This document shows positions 32,687 through 42,747 of a DNA stretch of 64,000 bases, one piece after another. Origin of the DNA: Paenibacillus azoreducens (GTDB lineage Bacteria; Bacillota; Bacilli; Paenibacillales; Paenibacillaceae); NCBI RefSeq assembly GCF_021654775.1, contig NZ_AP025343.1, positions 5,175,501 through 5,239,500 of the forward strand, given 5' to 3'. A model generated the notes under the pieces. It was not told the origin of the DNA. It made no database searches and was given only the letters and a program-made list of their open reading frames with translations. Made by a program: the position numbers and the translations under genes. Within the stretch, counting starts at the first letter, position 1. Each line of letters starts with the position of its first letter.

Positions 32687-34666
32687 TTACGGATTCACGC
32701 TAACAATATTGCCGGAAAAGTCTCTCCAGTTCGTCCCGTCAAAATAAACCGGTTTTTTCTTCACCGTATCGTAATAGACATCGCCTTCCACCGGCTTTTT
32801 GGTTACTTCCGTGCTTCGTTTTAAATTGATGAACTTATCTTTCAGCACCACTTCGGCATATTTCCCGTTGGAATTTCCGGGTTTACCTCTGAAGAATAAC
32901 CGCCCTGTCTGAACCTGATACTGCAGAAATCCGGGGGCATAATCGGCTGAAGGAAATCCGGAGGAACTATTTTCATCAATAATCATGGGGGTCAGCATCG
33001 TCTTCTCGAATCCTTTGAAATAAAGCGCGAACGTATTGGCGTTATACCATACGGATCCCGAATCGATCCCTTGAATATTACCGTTATTTACATCCCCCTG
33101 AAGCTGCGACATCCGCAGCATGGGAATACGCTCTGCAATCTGTCTTCCGCCCCAGCCCATGTCAGCTTCAATATGATCATCCATCGGCAGATTCCCCGGG
33201 TTGATGTTGCCTTGAATATGATGATGTCCCGAAACGACGGAAATCGCCTTAATGCTGTACTTCCGGCCTGGACGCGTATCCAGAAACAGATTTCCCTGAA
33301 CAACCGTAAATTCCGCTCCAAATAAATTGATCCCGCAATTTTGGTCATGGTTCGTAGCCGGATTCATATCCTGGTAATTCCAGTTGTGGATACGATTGCT
33401 TGTCATAATAATGTTCGAGCACCCCGGCTCGGGATAATTCGAACCGTTTACGGCGGCAATGCCGGAGGTGGGTACATTTTCGATCGAATTCCCGTCCACG
33501 ATAATATCTTTGGAAGCATACATATTGATGGCGCCGAAGCTATAATCCTTGATTGCCGGTGCACTGATGCTGTTCCCTTCTACAATGCACTGCCTTACTC
33601 CCCACAGCTCGATACCGTCATAACGGTTGTTGATGCAAATATTGCCCGATATCGTTATATCGAACGTCTCGAATTGGCTGGAAGCAAACGCGGTAATTCC
33701 TTCTTGTCCATTTCCGATGACAATATTCCCTGCCGCCAAATTGCTGAAACACTTACGGCCGTCTCCCGTAATCCCGATATTCGTATCAAACGTAATTCCC
33801 TGTCCGCCGCAGTTCTCGATATGATTATTCACGACCCGGCAGTATTTGGATGAGGAAACGTTAACCCCGATATTCAGGTTCCCCGGTACATTATTAAAGA
33901 GCAGCTGATTTTTGATCTGATTGCCCTCAACCAGCATATAGCTGCATCCGCTTAAATACAGGATTCGCTCGTTCACATTGTTGGTGTTCAGGATTTGATT
34001 ATGGGTAATCATCCCATTCGAGCAGCCCGAAAAAATCCAATTGCCCGTGTTCCCTGTTATACGCAGCTGATGGATATGGAAACCTGTGCATGAATCCAAG
34101 TTAAAGCTGATTTTCCCTTCCATGCCGGTTACTTCAAAGGAGGAGACGCCTGAGGCCGAGAAAATCGTATCTGTTCCCTGCGACGCGTTTTGAAGCACGG
34201 CCCCTTTTTCACCAGCCAGCTTCACACCCGATTTCAAGGAAACGGTGCCTGCATTGTATGCCGCCGCCGGAAACACAACCGTTCCGCCTATGGAAGCTGC
34301 CGTATTGATAGCGGATTGAATGCCTCGGGTATCGTCCGCTTTTCCATCTGCCACAGCGCCAAACCATTGCGGGTAAAATTCTTTGACCTGGGGTTTGCCC
34401 TTAATCAAGCCATCCCCGGCAAAAATCTGCGTCATTCCTGCCTCGATTCTTCCATTCAAGGTCAATGATTTTCCGCTGGTTATATTCAGCCTGGCACCAT
34501 TCATGAAATTTAACGCGATGCTTGCATCTACCGTCAGGTCCGTATTCACAGCATACGTTCCGCTTGAAAGAATCAGTTCTCCTCCCCCGTTTGCTTTTAA
34601 TTGGGCAAGATCACCCAGAAAACGGCCGGGATCTGTTACGATAACCCATGAGGTACTGTCAGCCAT
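32687..34666 (-). CDS. right-handed parallel beta-helix protein 1
   Basis: 659 residues from ATG 34666 (GGGAGTTGAGGC upstream); the frame opens with a TTG at 34675 that sits in the ribosome site. N-terminus SWVIVTDPGRFLGDLAQLKANGGGELIL then ADGKADDTRGIQSAIN, a Pectate_lyase_3 signature, and many NNxx/GN repeats (VEGNQIKNQ, GNSIENVP, GNICINNRYDGIELWG). Long beta-solenoid, then a C-terminal appendage (GSVWYNANTFALYFKGFE ...). No signal peptide. Such proteins may be lyases, epimerases or tailspike-like. It follows a Wzy-like gene after 37 bp, at the operon end. Confidence 0.82.
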   Translation of the reverse strand: MADSTSWVIVTDPGRFLGDLAQLKANGGGELILSSGTYAVNTDLTVDASIALNFMNGARLNITSGKSLTLNGRIEAGMTQIFAGDGLIKGKPQVKEFYPQWFGAVADGKADDTRGIQSAINTAASIGGTVVFPAAAYNAGTVSLKSGVKLAGEKGAVLQNASQGTDTIFSASGVSSFEVTGMEGKISFNLDSCTGFHIHQLRITGNTGNWIFSGCSNGMITHNQILNTNNVNERILYLSGCSYMLVEGNQIKNQLLFNNVPGNLNIGVNVSSSKYCRVVNNHIENCGGQGITFDTNIGITGDGRKCFSNLAAGNIVIGNGQEGITAFASSQFETFDITISGNICINNRYDGIELWGVRQCIVEGNSISAPAIKDYSFGAINMYASKDIIVDGNSIENVPTSGIAAVNGSNYPEPGCSNIIMTSNRIHNWNYQDMNPATNHDQNCGINLFGAEFTVVQGNLFLDTRPGRKYSIKAISVVSGHHHIQGNINPGNLPMDDHIEADMGWGGRQIAERIPMLRMSQLQGDVNNGNIQGIDSGSVWYNANTFALYFKGFEKTMLTPMIIDENSSSGFPSADYAPGFLQYQVQTGRLFFRGKPGNSNGKYAEVVLKDKFINLKRSTEVTKKPVEGDVYYDTVKKKPVYFDGTNWRDFSGNIVSVNP

Positions 34667-34703
34667 CTGCCTCAACTCCCTGCTTATAGTACTACCAGAC
34701 TAT

Positions 34704-35921
34704 TCAAACGATTTCTCGTTTGCTGTAGTCATTCTGATTAATTCTAGGGATATTGAAGGCAAGCCCATGCATGCTTTTCCTGTCATCAGATAACAGAGTA
34801 TGATTGGCAATCAAGCCATAGAGAATCCAGTTTACCGGATTGGTAAAATAACCGCCGGCAATTTGATAACTAAGAATAAAGATCAAAAGCCCGTATTTGA
34901 ACACCCTCTCGTGCCTTCGCACCCGCATCACCAGCATGACTAGGAAAACGAACAGCAGCAAGATTGCCCCGATCCCTCCCTCTGCGATAACGTACATAAA
35001 CGAGTTGGCAATAATCTCAACCAAGCCATGGCTGTAATAAGTATTTTTGACAGCATCCGTATTCAGATTGCCCCATCCGGTTCCAATGAAATTGGAATCT
35101 ACGAGAATCTGCCCCATTATTCTGGCGCTGACGTTGAAACGGTAAAAAACGGAACCGTCCGTACCATTTACAATATCGTTAAACCGCATATAAAAACTGT
35201 TATTGCTGGCTGCAAACCTGAAGAGAGCAAAGACTCCCACAATCGATAAAAGCATAGCCGCCAAAAGTTTCGGTACGCTGATTCTTTCGCCCAAATAGTA
35301 AATGTACATAACGGTCAACGCCAGCCCTAGACTGAGCATCCCCCCCATACCTGCCGATACGATGACAACTCCCGCATTCGCTGAAAGGAAGAAGAGGTTG
35401 ATCATGTTTTTTCTTAGACCCGTCTCGCGCATAATGAAGCTGACCAAAATGACGATCAGAATGCCTGCATGAAACGATGCTTCGCTTGGTTCGGCGTAAA
35501 AAAGCGCAAGCCGGACCTTTTGGTACAGGTTGACGTCATCGTCCAGCCGCCATAGCAGCTTCGTCTTATGCACCATACCGATACAAAGTAAAACCAGGTT
35601 GATCGCAGATGCGGCATAAATGATCTTTTTGAAGGAGTTCAGCCCCACCTTCATCTCCTTTACCTGCAAAAACAGCACAATATTCAGAAACAGCTTGGAG
35701 AGGTTAACGACAAGACGGCCCACTTCAACATGGTCGTTCATAAGAATTTGCAGGAAGGCATACAGAACGGCAAAATAGACATATCCAACAGCCCTCCAGG
35801 TCAAACTTCTACGTTCAATAACATCCTTTAAAATCAAAACAATGGACAAGAAATAGAATAAATCCAGGTTGGCTGAAATCTTCTGGTGCAGTATATAAAT
35901 GGACGCGAAAATGATCTCCAT
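34704..35921 (-). CDS. O-antigen ligase/Wzy-like membrane protein 1
   Basis: ~405 residues from ATG 35921 (TGAGGT upstream; an ATG at 35939 is possible). Ten or more predicted spans and a large extracytoplasmic loop with FYRFNVSARIMGQILVDSN, the region that in Wzy/WaaL proteins holds the active loop. Likely polymerises or transfers lipid-linked repeat units outside the membrane. Sequence divergence in this class is high, so the call rests on topology and context. Confidence 0.68.
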   Translation of the reverse strand: MEIIFASIYILHQKISANLDLFYFLSIVLILKDVIERRSLTWRAVGYVYFAVLYAFLQILMNDHVEVGRLVVNLSKLFLNIVLFLQVKEMKVGLNSFKKIIYAASAINLVLLCIGMVHKTKLLWRLDDDVNLYQKVRLALFYAEPSEASFHAGILIVILVSFIMRETGLRKNMINLFFLSANAGVVIVSAGMGGMLSLGLALTVMYIYYLGERISVPKLLAAMLLSIVGVFALFRFAASNNSFYMRFNDIVNGTDGSVFYRFNVSARIMGQILVDSNFIGTGWGNLNTDAVKNTYYSHGLVEIIANSFMYVIAEGGIGAILLLFVFLVMLVMRVRRHERVFKYGLLIFILSYQIAGGYFTNPVNWILYGLIANHTLLSDDRKSMHGLAFNIPRINQNDYSKREIV

Positions 35922-35976
35922 ATGACTCGTATACCTCATGTATTAGATATTCGCCATCGATTGCCCGGGCCAGCCA

Positions 35977-37209
35977 TTACCGGCTTTGCTTCAGCTTCTC
36001 CCCGGTATATTCCGGTAAGCTCCTTACACGGGAAGACTTTCGGTGAAGTACCTCAAAGGAATGGAATAAATGCTCATAGGATTTGACGATGTGGTTCCAA
36101 GTATATTCCGCCGAAATCCGCCCCTTGGCCTTCGCTTCAAGTTCCTTGATCATGCGGTCGTCATAACGCTCCAACTCGCTGATTTTCGCTGCCATGGAAC
36201 CCGGCTCGGCCGAAAAATACAAAGCCCCGTCTTCCCCTACCTCGCGGTTAAACACCACGTCATACAGCAAGTTCAATTTCGTGGATGCCAAAGCTTCGAG
36301 CAGCGAAGGATTCGTGCCGCCCACTTCATGACCATGGCAATAACCATAAGCAAGCTCCCGGATTTTCTTCAACAGCTGCTGCTCATATACCGTCCCCACA
36401 AACTTGATCCGAGGATCGCGGTCGAACCGGCATTCCCGCTGCAATTCATCGTAAAGCGGGTTTTGTTCAATCCCCGTAATGATCACCAAATCCTTGTCCG
36501 TGTCCGATTTCATGTATTCCTTGATCATCAGCTCATAGTTATTTTCAGGCACAAACCGGCCGATGATCAGATAATATGCGCCCGGCGTAACCCGGTGTTT
36601 CTCCAACCAGCCCAGCAGCTCCGGACTTTGGTCATCCAGCGTCGAAGAAGCCAGATCCGCACCGTAAGCGATAAACGTCGTTCTGGGGCGGTATTTGGCG
36701 TAGTCCTCGTGAATATACTGCTCGATTCCCCTCGAATCGCAAACGAGCAGATCGGCATGTTTGACCATCAGTCTCTCCGAGACCTTCCAGTACCGCTTGA
36801 TCAGTGCGTTCCACTTGCCGCGTTTCCACTCATGGCCGTCGGGATTGACCAGCACGGTCACGCCCATGTGCTCAAGCTTGCGTTTATAGGGATAAAAAAA
36901 AGGCCCGATCCGGCAGGCCAAAATATAGACCTTGCAATCCGTCAGCCGGTGCCGCCGGATGTAACGGATGCATTCCTTTAAGCTGAGCAAATCGTACAGG
37001 ACGGCCCTGGCGCTGCCGATAGCCGGAACGGCGACCTGAAAGCAGCGCGCCCCGTTGTGTTCGAATTCCCCTTTCCGGTCCGACAAGCAGGCGACATGAT
37101 ACCGGATATCCCGGTTTGTTTTGCGGGCCGTCAGCTGCTCCACGAATGTCTCGAAGCCCCCGTACCGGGCCGGAATCCCCTTGGAACCGATAATAAACAC
37201 ATGCTTCAT
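35977..37209 (-). CDS. DUF1972-type glycosyltransferase (rhamnosyltransferase-like)
   Basis: 410 residues from ATG 37209 (GAGGTATGGAAG upstream). N-terminus HVFIIGSKGIPARYGGFETFVEQL is the DUF1972 signature found in rhamnosyl- and galactosyltransferases; the C-terminal GT-B donor domain has IIGRFVPENNYELMIKEYM and GTNPSLLEALAS. It adds a sugar to the lipid-linked repeat unit on the cytoplasmic face. Next gene upstream (beta-helix 2) is separated by a family B repeat. Confidence 0.85.
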   Translation of the reverse strand: MKHVFIIGSKGIPARYGGFETFVEQLTARKTNRDIRYHVACLSDRKGEFEHNGARCFQVAVPAIGSARAVLYDLLSLKECIRYIRRHRLTDCKVYILACRIGPFFYPYKRKLEHMGVTVLVNPDGHEWKRGKWNALIKRYWKVSERLMVKHADLLVCDSRGIEQYIHEDYAKYRPRTTFIAYGADLASSTLDDQSPELLGWLEKHRVTPGAYYLIIGRFVPENNYELMIKEYMKSDTDKDLVIITGIEQNPLYDELQRECRFDRDPRIKFVGTVYEQQLLKKIRELAYGYCHGHEVGGTNPSLLEALASTKLNLLYDVVFNREVGEDGALYFSAEPGSMAAKISELERYDDRMIKELEAKAKGRISAEYTWNHIVKSYEHLFHSFEVLHRKSSRVRSLPEYTGEKLKQSR

Positions 37210-37254
37210 CTTCCATACCTCTTCCGTTTTTATGTACCTTGCAGGTTTAAACAA

Positions 37255-37345
37255 AAAGAAACGCCTACGGCGTCCTGTTCAAGAACGGTAAGCGATTCCG
37301 CGAGAAATATAAGATCAGGGTATGTGCTTCTTATATTTCAAAAAA
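37255..37345 (+). repeat. family B element, second divergent copy
   Basis: AGAAACGCCTACGGCGTCCT ... GGTAAGCGATTCCGCGAG ... CTTATATTTC, matching 24240-24350. Lies between two genes of the operon. Confidence 0.6.
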
Positions 37346-37381
37346 GACCCCTCGGGCCTTATAGAACTTGCGTTGACCTCT

Positions 37382-38899
37382 TTATAATACGGAGAAGTTG
37401 CGCGATAATTCCATGATCTGCGAGCCGTACACCAGCAGCGTCATGCTTGAATCCGCCGGAAAAGCGACGTATGAACCGCTGCCCTTCAGTTTGACGTTCG
37501 GAATCTGCCGGGATATTCGCAAATTGCCTGTATAGGAATACAGCACGACGATTCGCGGCAGCGATGCGGACAAGTCCTCTTTCGTCAATTGAGTAACAGT
37601 CGTTGTTTTTGTATATGCAAACACAGCAAGCGTGAGATTCGAAATATCGACGGCAGCCGAATTATCCGTAAACGCCTTGTATTCTTGGGATAACACTCCC
37701 TTGATCGGAACGGCCGGCAGCCCTTCGGTATTGCCGCTCAAATAATTGGTGCTGACCGGACTCGCGGAGTAGTAGTCGCGGCTTATCGAACTTGCCGGAT
37801 AATTCGTAAATTGGTTCGAAGTGATGCTGATCGAAGCGCAGGTCGCAGGCGAATCGATTTTGACCGGCTGGTTTTTGCCGTATTGGCTTCGCGCGTTGTT
37901 ACCCGTAATATTAATAAAGGAGCTGTCTTTGATCTGCAGCGCGTATATTCCTGGGAAAAAGATATTATTGTTCGAAACATTGCCGATAAAATAGGGACTG
38001 TTTTCGATGTAGACGCCTGTGGACTGAATGTCCTCCCCCGACTTCCAGGTCAGGTTGTTGCCGTTTACGATTCCGCCCACGACCGATGACAAATACACGC
38101 CGTATTGCTTGGCCCAAGCAACGTTATTGTTCGCGATCACCAAATTAAAGCCATCCTTGGCAATAACGGCGCTTTCCACCGCCTCGAATAAATGGTTCCC
38201 TTCGATAATAACCCAGTTAAAATCTTCGATGTAGATATTCGATTTTTCCGAGCCCGTATGCCCGAAAAACAATGTATTGCCTTTGCAAACCAGGCCATCG
38301 ATGCCTTTGGCCCATATATGGCATATATTGCTGAAAGCACCCGGAACATTGGTTCTTGATTCATACATATTATTCGAAAAATTCACGTCGCCCACCACAT
38401 GGTTTCCGCCGTCATCCGGAGCAATAAAGTCAACGTAAAGACCGTAATTGCAATCAATCAGCTGGTTTCCGGAAATCGTAAAACGCGAGCAGTGCTGCGT
38501 CTTGTTTACCTTTTCAAAATAAATGGCTTTCAGGCAGTTGATAAACCGGACTCCCGTAATAATGACACCGTAATACCATTTGCAGTTGATGCCGTTTCGG
38601 GTCTTTTCCCCCTGAATGGTGATACCGTCGATTTTGACATTGCCGGTACCGGTAAATCTGTCGTTTGCGGTTGGAGTTCCATACAGGTTGATCGAACCAT
38701 TTAACGTTCCGGTTCCCGTAATGCACACATTGGATGTCGTGATCGTAATATTCGCATTATAGACGCCGTCCGGAATCACAATCGTTCCGCCGCTCGCGGA
38801 AATGCTGCCTAACGCCAGCTGGAACGCCCGCGAATCGTCTGTCACACCATCTCCCTTGGCTCCGTAGAGCCGTACGTTCACGCCCCCAACATCGGCCAT
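37382..38899 (-). CDS. right-handed parallel beta-helix protein 2
   Basis: 505 residues from ATG 38899 (GGGAGGTGGCTTTG upstream). N-terminus VRLYGAKGDGVTDDSRAFQLAL is a classic Pectate_lyase_3/GH28-like start, followed by beta-helix turns (ITGTGTLNGSINLYG, ISGNQLIDCNYGLYV, IEGNHLFEAVESAV). No signal peptide. Shorter than beta-helix 1 and lacking its C-terminal appendage. It lies 10-27 bp after a second Wzy-like gene, repeating the gene pairing at 32.7-35.9 kb. Confidence 0.83.
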   Translation of the reverse strand: MADVGGVNVRLYGAKGDGVTDDSRAFQLALGSISASGGTIVIPDGVYNANITITTSNVCITGTGTLNGSINLYGTPTANDRFTGTGNVKIDGITIQGEKTRNGINCKWYYGVIITGVRFINCLKAIYFEKVNKTQHCSRFTISGNQLIDCNYGLYVDFIAPDDGGNHVVGDVNFSNNMYESRTNVPGAFSNICHIWAKGIDGLVCKGNTLFFGHTGSEKSNIYIEDFNWVIIEGNHLFEAVESAVIAKDGFNLVIANNNVAWAKQYGVYLSSVVGGIVNGNNLTWKSGEDIQSTGVYIENSPYFIGNVSNNNIFFPGIYALQIKDSSFINITGNNARSQYGKNQPVKIDSPATCASISITSNQFTNYPASSISRDYYSASPVSTNYLSGNTEGLPAVPIKGVLSQEYKAFTDNSAAVDISNLTLAVFAYTKTTTVTQLTKEDLSASLPRIVVLYSYTGNLRISRQIPNVKLKGSGSYVAFPADSSMTLLVYGSQIMELSRNFSVL

Positions 38900-38926
38900 C
38901 AAAGCCACCTCCCTCATCCCGAATGG

Positions 38927-40327
38927 TCAGATCCCCTTGTACATTTGCATTATATTGACGACCTGCCGGTTTGGTTTGGGACAATTTGACGGCTCCATTT
39001 GTACATTTTGCTTGGCCGATTGGCGCATGTCCGGGCTTTTGCGAGCAAAGACAAGGACGAAGGCGATTGCAAAAAAGGTATACGTGCAGAGGCTGTAGTA
39101 TTGGTTCGGATTGAAGTTCGCGACAATAAAATAACCAAGGAAAAGGGCTACAGGAAACCAGCCTTCCCCTTTGTATTTTTTCAAGCTCCAAACAAACAAA
39201 GCCCCAAAAGCGAAGAAGAACATCATAAATCCGAAAATCCCCTGCTCCACCAGCGCGTTCAGGAACTGGGAATGCAAAGCGATATCATCGATTCCGTGAT
39301 GGGTCTGCATGTAAGGTATATACTGCCCGGCCCCAAGCCCGAACCAAAGATGCTCCCGCAGCACGCTGAACGCACCCGTAAACTGCATGAAACGATGGGA
39401 TTCCGTATCCCCCCGGTCCAGGAACAGAATTTGGTATAACTGATCAAAAAAGAGCTGGTAGGCAATAACGGCTGCCAGGCCTGCTGCAATGATCATCCCT
39501 ATTTTTTTCATGAGCCCATACCTGTTGCCAAGCGGAGCGAAAAACAGAAAAATCAAAAACTGCACGCAAACCGATAAATAACCGATTCTCGTAAAGGTGA
39601 GGAACAAAAATGCCGCATTCAGCAGCATGGCGGTAAAAGCAAACAAGCTTTTTCGCTGCATAAAATAATACAGCAGCACAGGGAATAAAATCGCGCCGAG
39701 ATTGCCCGCGCCGTTGCTCGCCCCAACAAAACCAACCACCCTTTTGGCGACTTTAACCCCTTCATAATAATTAATGGAGTCCTGCGCCGAAAAGAGCAGC
39801 AGCGATTTATTCGTCGCATATTGGAGCAGGCCCAGCACCGAATTGGCAACCGAATAGCATACTATGCAAAGGAGCAGCGTTGATGCATGAATCTGAAGCA
39901 TGCCAAGCAAATAAAACAATAAAGCCATCTGCAGCAGATTCAGGAGAAGATTCAAATGGTAAACGTATAGGCCGGCTTCGTAAATCTCCAAAGTATATCC
40001 CTGAAATAACAGCATCAGAAGCATAAATGCAATGGATCCGGCCGCAAGTCGAAACCTTGTCCCGCTAATGCGGTCGGTTTCCAGTGTCTGAAGCTTGTTT
40101 TTTAGCATCAAATGTACCGAAAGCGACAGATTTACAATTAGCAAAACAAATACCGTAATATCCACGCGCACATTCTCATAGCCGATATTCAGCTGAATAT
40201 TGCTGACCATCGCCAGCAGCACCAGACCAAGCAATGTTCCCCCCAGCCGCTTATTTGGCAAAAAGTTCACCGCCACCAGCATTCCCGCCTGCAGCACAGG
40301 TATAAGAAACAGCATGATTGTGAGCAT
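38927..40327 (-). CDS. O-antigen ligase/Wzy-like membrane protein 2
   Basis: ~466 residues; an upstream TTG/ATT pair is less likely to be the start than ATG 40327. Twelve or so spans and an extracytoplasmic loop with MQFTGAFSVLREHLWFGLGAGQYIPYMQTHHGIDDIALHSQFLNALVEQG, given here for its WFGLGAGQY and HSQFLNALVEQG motifs, typical of the O-antigen ligase (WaaL/PglL-like) family. Likely transfers or polymerises the polysaccharide. Only ~27 bp precede beta-helix 2. Confidence 0.8.
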   Translation of the reverse strand: MLTIMLFLIPVLQAGMLVAVNFLPNKRLGGTLLGLVLLAMVSNIQLNIGYENVRVDITVFVLLIVNLSLSVHLMLKNKLQTLETDRISGTRFRLAAGSIAFMLLMLLFQGYTLEIYEAGLYVYHLNLLLNLLQMALLFYLLGMLQIHASTLLLCIVCYSVANSVLGLLQYATNKSLLLFSAQDSINYYEGVKVAKRVVGFVGASNGAGNLGAILFPVLLYYFMQRKSLFAFTAMLLNAAFLFLTFTRIGYLSVCVQFLIFLFFAPLGNRYGLMKKIGMIIAAGLAAVIAYQLFFDQLYQILFLDRGDTESHRFMQFTGAFSVLREHLWFGLGAGQYIPYMQTHHGIDDIALHSQFLNALVEQGIFGFMMFFFAFGALFVWSLKKYKGEGWFPVALFLGYFIVANFNPNQYYSLCTYTFFAIAFVLVFARKSPDMRQSAKQNVQMEPSNCPKPNRQVVNIMQMYKGI

Positions 40328-40339
40328 AATCAACCCTCA

Positions 40340-41602
40340 TCACTCGGATTTTACATTCCGCCCGTCCAGCATGATTTGTTCCATAAACTGAAGTATCCGT
40401 TCCGCTTGAAACTTTCGGGAATACTCCCGTCGGTTGGAAAAATCATACGTTGCCCCGCTCAGACGCTCCAGCGCCTGCGCGATTCCGTTTGCCTCATGAC
40501 CGGCGCATTCCCCATATCGTCCCTGGACAAGCGCTGACAATTCACGGTCCTCCGTCACTGCAAGAATAGGCTTGCAGGCGCCTATGTATTCAAAGGTTTT
40601 GCCCGGAATGGCATAGTCGCTCCCGTGCGTATGGGTTAGGATAACGGCAGCATCCGCTTCCCGAAGCAGCCTTACGGCCTGCTCATGCTCCAAGCTTCCA
40701 TGAATGTGAAGCGTGACTCCGGACTCCGCGTCAGCTGCGCTGTCCATATCGCTGATCGCCTGCCTGTCAAGCAGACCGGCGATGTGAAGCTCCACGTCAA
40801 TCCCTTTTCGTTCAGAAAAAATCTGCAGACCTTCGATGAGCGCTTTAACGTTCCTGCCTTTATAAATCGAGCCGATATGCGCCAGAATCATTCGTCCTTT
40901 CGCAAGCGAAACCGGCTGAAAAACCGCGCCTTCAAAGCACTCCTCGTCATAGCCGTTTTTGACAAGCTCCATCTCAAGCACCGGATTTCGGATCCGGTAA
41001 TGCTGATGGATCCCCTCGGAAACGGCAATTACGCCGTCCGCAAGCTTAGGCACCATTTGTTCAGCCTGTTTAAGCACATATTTCGGATTGCCTTCCCCGA
41101 TGCTGTGATTGATAATGTCGCGGATTTCGATAATGGACGGCAGATGCGGCGACTTCCGCTTGATATAATCCAGCACGTATAAGCCATACACGTCCGGTAC
41201 GGTGACGAACACGGCCTTAACTTCTGTTTCCAGGAGCAAACGATCCAGCTCTGCATACAGGGAGGCGTTCATCCGGTCGAATTTGAACTTGCTGTACTTG
41301 TAATTGCGCCATGCCGATAATATCCATTTCTTTCGTAGCATATTCTCCGCATACCGGCGGAAGGCGCCGCTTTTCTCATGCGTTCTTCCGCCTCTCATCG
41401 GCTGGGTCAGCATGCTGTCCGCCGTCGTATATTCAAAGCTTGCGGATGCGAACCGGCTGGGCTTTGTTCCGTATTTTCCGTCATGGATCACGATCAGTTC
41501 GAACCGCTGCCGGAAATATTCCATCAGCCCCGCAAACCGGACCGATGCAACCACCGGCTCGCCTTCGATATAGTCCGAGACAATGATCACGGATTCTTTC
41601 AT
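40340..41602 (-). CDS. glycosyltransferase family 4-like
   Basis: 420 residues, GT-B fold. Donor-domain signatures AHIGSIYKGRNVKALIEGLQ and ADAAVILTHTHGSDYAIPGKTFEYIGACKPIL are clear. Cytoplasmic or membrane-associated, builds the repeat unit. It overlaps the upstream glycosyltransferase by 4 bp. Acceptor and sugar cannot be told. Confidence 0.85.
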   Translation of the reverse strand: MKESVIIVSDYIEGEPVVASVRFAGLMEYFRQRFELIVIHDGKYGTKPSRFASASFEYTTADSMLTQPMRGGRTHEKSGAFRRYAENMLRKKWILSAWRNYKYSKFKFDRMNASLYAELDRLLLETEVKAVFVTVPDVYGLYVLDYIKRKSPHLPSIIEIRDIINHSIGEGNPKYVLKQAEQMVPKLADGVIAVSEGIHQHYRIRNPVLEMELVKNGYDEECFEGAVFQPVSLAKGRMILAHIGSIYKGRNVKALIEGLQIFSERKGIDVELHIAGLLDRQAISDMDSAADAESGVTLHIHGSLEHEQAVRLLREADAAVILTHTHGSDYAIPGKTFEYIGACKPILAVTEDRELSALVQGRYGECAGHEANGIAQALERLSGATYDFSNRREYSRKFQAERILQFMEQIMLDGRNVKSE

Positions 41603-42720
41603 CCCGTATCCGCCTCCCTGTCATTTAGGCCAAGCAGCCGTTCATAACCTTGCACAGTCAAATCCGCCGCCCGTTCCCAGGTGTATTCGGACATAATCCG
41701 GTTCTGCAGCCGCTCGTTATAAGGAGCCTCAAAGGCTTCAGTGACGGCTCTGCGGATGCTCCCGACATCCCCAGGTTCGCAATAAAAAGCGTCGTCTCCA
41801 AAATATTCCCTGGTCGTTCCCCTGGTCGTCGCAACGATATTGCATCCGCTGACAGCGGCCTCCAGCGACACCAGGCCAGGGGTATCATACCAACTGGGGA
41901 GCACGTGGACTTTGGCCCGTTCATACAGCTTTTGCAGTTCGCGGTGGTCCACTTCATCCAAAATTTGGATGTTGTCCTTCCGGATCGCTTTTTTCATCGC
42001 CTCAAAATATTTCCGCTGCGTCTCATGTGCCGTACCCGCAAGGATCAGCTTATAGGGCAAGTCATTAAACGCCCGGATCAAATTCAACTGATTTTTCCGG
42101 GGTTCGAATCTCCCCACGCACAAAATCGTCTCCCGAGTCGCTTTGGGATCATACGAGAAAATACGGGCATCGATCGCATTGGGTACCACCAAATAATGCA
42201 GCTTTTTTACCGGCTTGAAAATGCTCCGGATGAGCTCGACCTCTCCCACGCCATTGGGCAGAAGCAGATCCGCCTGGTCCAGAATTTCGCGCTGCAGCCT
42301 GGTATACCCCTGCCGGATCAACCGCAAGGTCCCTTCATGTTTTTCTCCGTCGATATAATAACGGTACATCGCCCTCAGCTTCTCCATGTCGTCGTAACGG
42401 ATCATGCGGTTGACCATTTTCCGCAGCCCGATCTGGCCCTGCCGCTCAAACTCCGCACTTCTCCAGAATATGGTGGAAAGGGCGACTTTTTTATGCTGAT
42501 CTTTGGCATTGTTCATGAACAGGATGGTTTCCTGCGGCCGCAGCATATTAAATACATGCACAAGATCATACGCCGACAGATCCACCTGTGGGTCGCTGTT
42601 GATGTCAATTCGGATGCCGGAGTACCGATTCTCGATAAATTCCTTGGTTTTCAGCAGTTGGACGGTATCCCCACCCTTGCGGGTGAAGATATTATATCTG
42701 GTTTGATAAAGCACCCTCAT
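41599..42720 (-). CDS. glycosyltransferase family 4
   Basis: 373 residues from ATG 42720 (AAAGGAGAAGGCGTT upstream). GT-B pattern: LCVGRFEPRKNQLNLIRAFN and VLPSWYDTPGLVSLEAAVSGCNIVAT with the E-x7-E-like donor motif. Adds a sugar to the repeat unit. Confidence 0.88.
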   Translation of the reverse strand: MRVLYQTRYNIFTRKGGDTVQLLKTKEFIENRYSGIRIDINSDPQVDLSAYDLVHVFNMLRPQETILFMNNAKDQHKKVALSTIFWRSAEFERQGQIGLRKMVNRMIRYDDMEKLRAMYRYYIDGEKHEGTLRLIRQGYTRLQREILDQADLLLPNGVGEVELIRSIFKPVKKLHYLVVPNAIDARIFSYDPKATRETILCVGRFEPRKNQLNLIRAFNDLPYKLILAGTAHETQRKYFEAMKKAIRKDNIQILDEVDHRELQKLYERAKVHVLPSWYDTPGLVSLEAAVSGCNIVATTRGTTREYFGDDAFYCEPGDVGSIRRAVTEAFEAPYNERLQNRIMSEYTWERAADLTVQGYERLLGLNDREADTG

Positions 42721-42747
42721 AACGCCTTCTCCTTTACGCAAATCATG

